Below, piece after piece: positions 5,936 to 6,474 of a stretch of DNA of 6,474 nt. The DNA lies in NCBI GenBank assembly GCA_937881155.1, contig CALGFI010000003.1, positions 1 through 6,474 of the forward strand. Reading direction: 5' to 3'. The notes below the pieces were generated by a model. That model was not told the origin of the DNA, made no database searches, and was given only the letters and a program-made list of their open reading frames with translations. Position 1 is the first letter of the stretch. Every line of letters begins with the position of its first letter. A program made the translations under genes and the position numbers. The stretch is from an uncultured bacterium. GTDB lineage: Bacteria; Actinomycetota; UBA4738; HRBIN12.

Positions 5936-6474
5936 ATGGCCGAACCCCAAGCCGAACGGCGCGTCGTCGTCGTACGAGGCGGCCCGTACCGCGTCGAGGG
6001 CGACATCCGGCTGCTCAGAACCGCGATCGTGACGACCGAGCACGGCGAGCCGATCGCGTGGGACGAAGGTCCCGACTTCGATACTTCGGATACGTATGAG
6101 CTCTGCCGTTGCGGCATGTCGGAGACGAAGCCGTTCTGCGATCGCGTGTGCGAACGCCTGGGGTTCGATGGAACGGAGGTCGCCGACAGGGGACCGATCG
6201 CGCGACGCCGCGAGCCGTGGCAGGGGAAGGGCGTCGTGCTCTACGACGACCGCACCATCTGCACGCACGCGGGGTTCTGCACGAACCTGCGCACTACGGT
6301 GTGGACGCTCGCCGACGAGGCGGACGACCCCGATGCGCGGGCCGAGTTCGTGGCGATGGTTCACCAGTGTCCGTCGGGACGGCTCGCGTTCGCGACGGAC
6401 GACGACCCCGACACGCTGGTCGAGCCCGAGCTCGAGCCGTCGATCGGCGTGGAGCCGAACGCGTCGTACTGGCT
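5936..6474 (+). CDS. CDGSH-like and divergent 4Fe-4S iron-sulfur protein (3' end outside window)
   Basis: 179 complete codons are visible with no stop, so the gene is cut by the window edge. After a leading strand region with G-G-P-Y-R-V-E-G (15-22) comes a CDGSH-type motif: C57-R-C59-G-M-S-E-T-K-P-F-C68-D-R-V-C72, followed by E-R-L-G-F-D-G-T. In classical CDGSH proteins the fourth [2Fe-2S] ligand is His in C-D-G-S-H; here that position is Cys72. A second domain at about 98-155 has I-C109-T-H-A-G-F-C115 and H-Q-C145-P-S-G, the pattern of the divergent 4Fe-4S mono-cluster (Fer4_19, YjdI-like) domain. The last visible residues (E-P-N-A-S-Y-W) resemble the lead-in to another CDGSH unit, which would lie beyond the window; that is inference. 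It is probably a cytosolic redox or cluster-carrying protein. It sits 11 nt after the MFS gene. Confidence 0.87.
   Translation, partial: MAEPQAERRVVVVRGGPYRVEGDIRLLRTAIVTTEHGEPIAWDEGPDFDTSDTYELCRCGMSETKPFCDRVCERLGFDGTEVADRGPIARRREPWQGKGVVLYDDRTICTHAGFCTNLRTTVWTLADEADDPDARAEFVAMVHQCPSGRLAFATDDDPDTLVEPELEPSIGVEPNASYW

Noticed and set aside
1..6474. CRISPR array, tRNA/rRNA genes, insertion sequence or phage genes
   Set aside because: I saw no regularly spaced repeats, no cloverleaf-like or rRNA sequence, no transposase motif and no terminal inverted repeats. The window looks like ordinary chromosomal gene content.

Overview
The window is dense, GC-rich bacterial DNA with seven protein genes and no RNA gene, transposon or CRISPR array that I can see. 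High GC, several start codons sitting 6-8 nt after a TANNNT -10 element without a leader (leaderless style), a SpoIID/LytB lipoprotein and ArsR-type regulators paired with an AHSA1 or MFS gene together suggest an uncultured member of the Actinomycetota. A high-GC Chloroflexota cannot be excluded from sequence alone.

Layout. At the left edge a small VOC (glyoxalase-fold) gene on + (12-365) converges on a three-gene minus-strand operon. Read in its own direction, that operon is an ArsR-like winged-helix regulator (2593-1985), an AHSA1-type SRPBCC protein (1983-1234) and a class III nucleotidyl-cyclase-like protein (about 1157-381). A good promoter with an inverted repeat lies at 2594-2629. Upstream, on the same strand, is a SpoIID/LytB-domain lipoprotein gene (4004-2658). 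A 115-bp divergent promoter region separates it from a second, plus-strand operon: a cysteine-free ArsR-like regulator (4120-4695), an MFS exporter-like gene overlapping it by ATGA (4692-5924), and an iron-sulfur gene (5936 to the window end). The last gene carries a CDGSH-like domain followed by a divergent 4Fe-4S domain and is cut by the window edge.

How they may work together. Each regulator heads its own operon and has a distinct inverted repeat in its promoter, so local autoregulation is the simplest reading. The first operon pairs a repressor-like protein with a hydrophobic-cavity protein and a cyclase-like protein, which would be an unusual possible ligand-to-second-messenger module. 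The second looks like regulator plus efflux pump, with an Fe-S protein that may be co-transcribed or have its own promoter overlapping the MFS stop codon.

The most notable sequence observations are the CDGSH-like motif whose histidine ligand position is a cysteine (C-D-R-V-C), the cyclase domain that keeps both metal aspartates but appears to lack the transition-state asparagine, and the cluster of predicted leaderless promoters.
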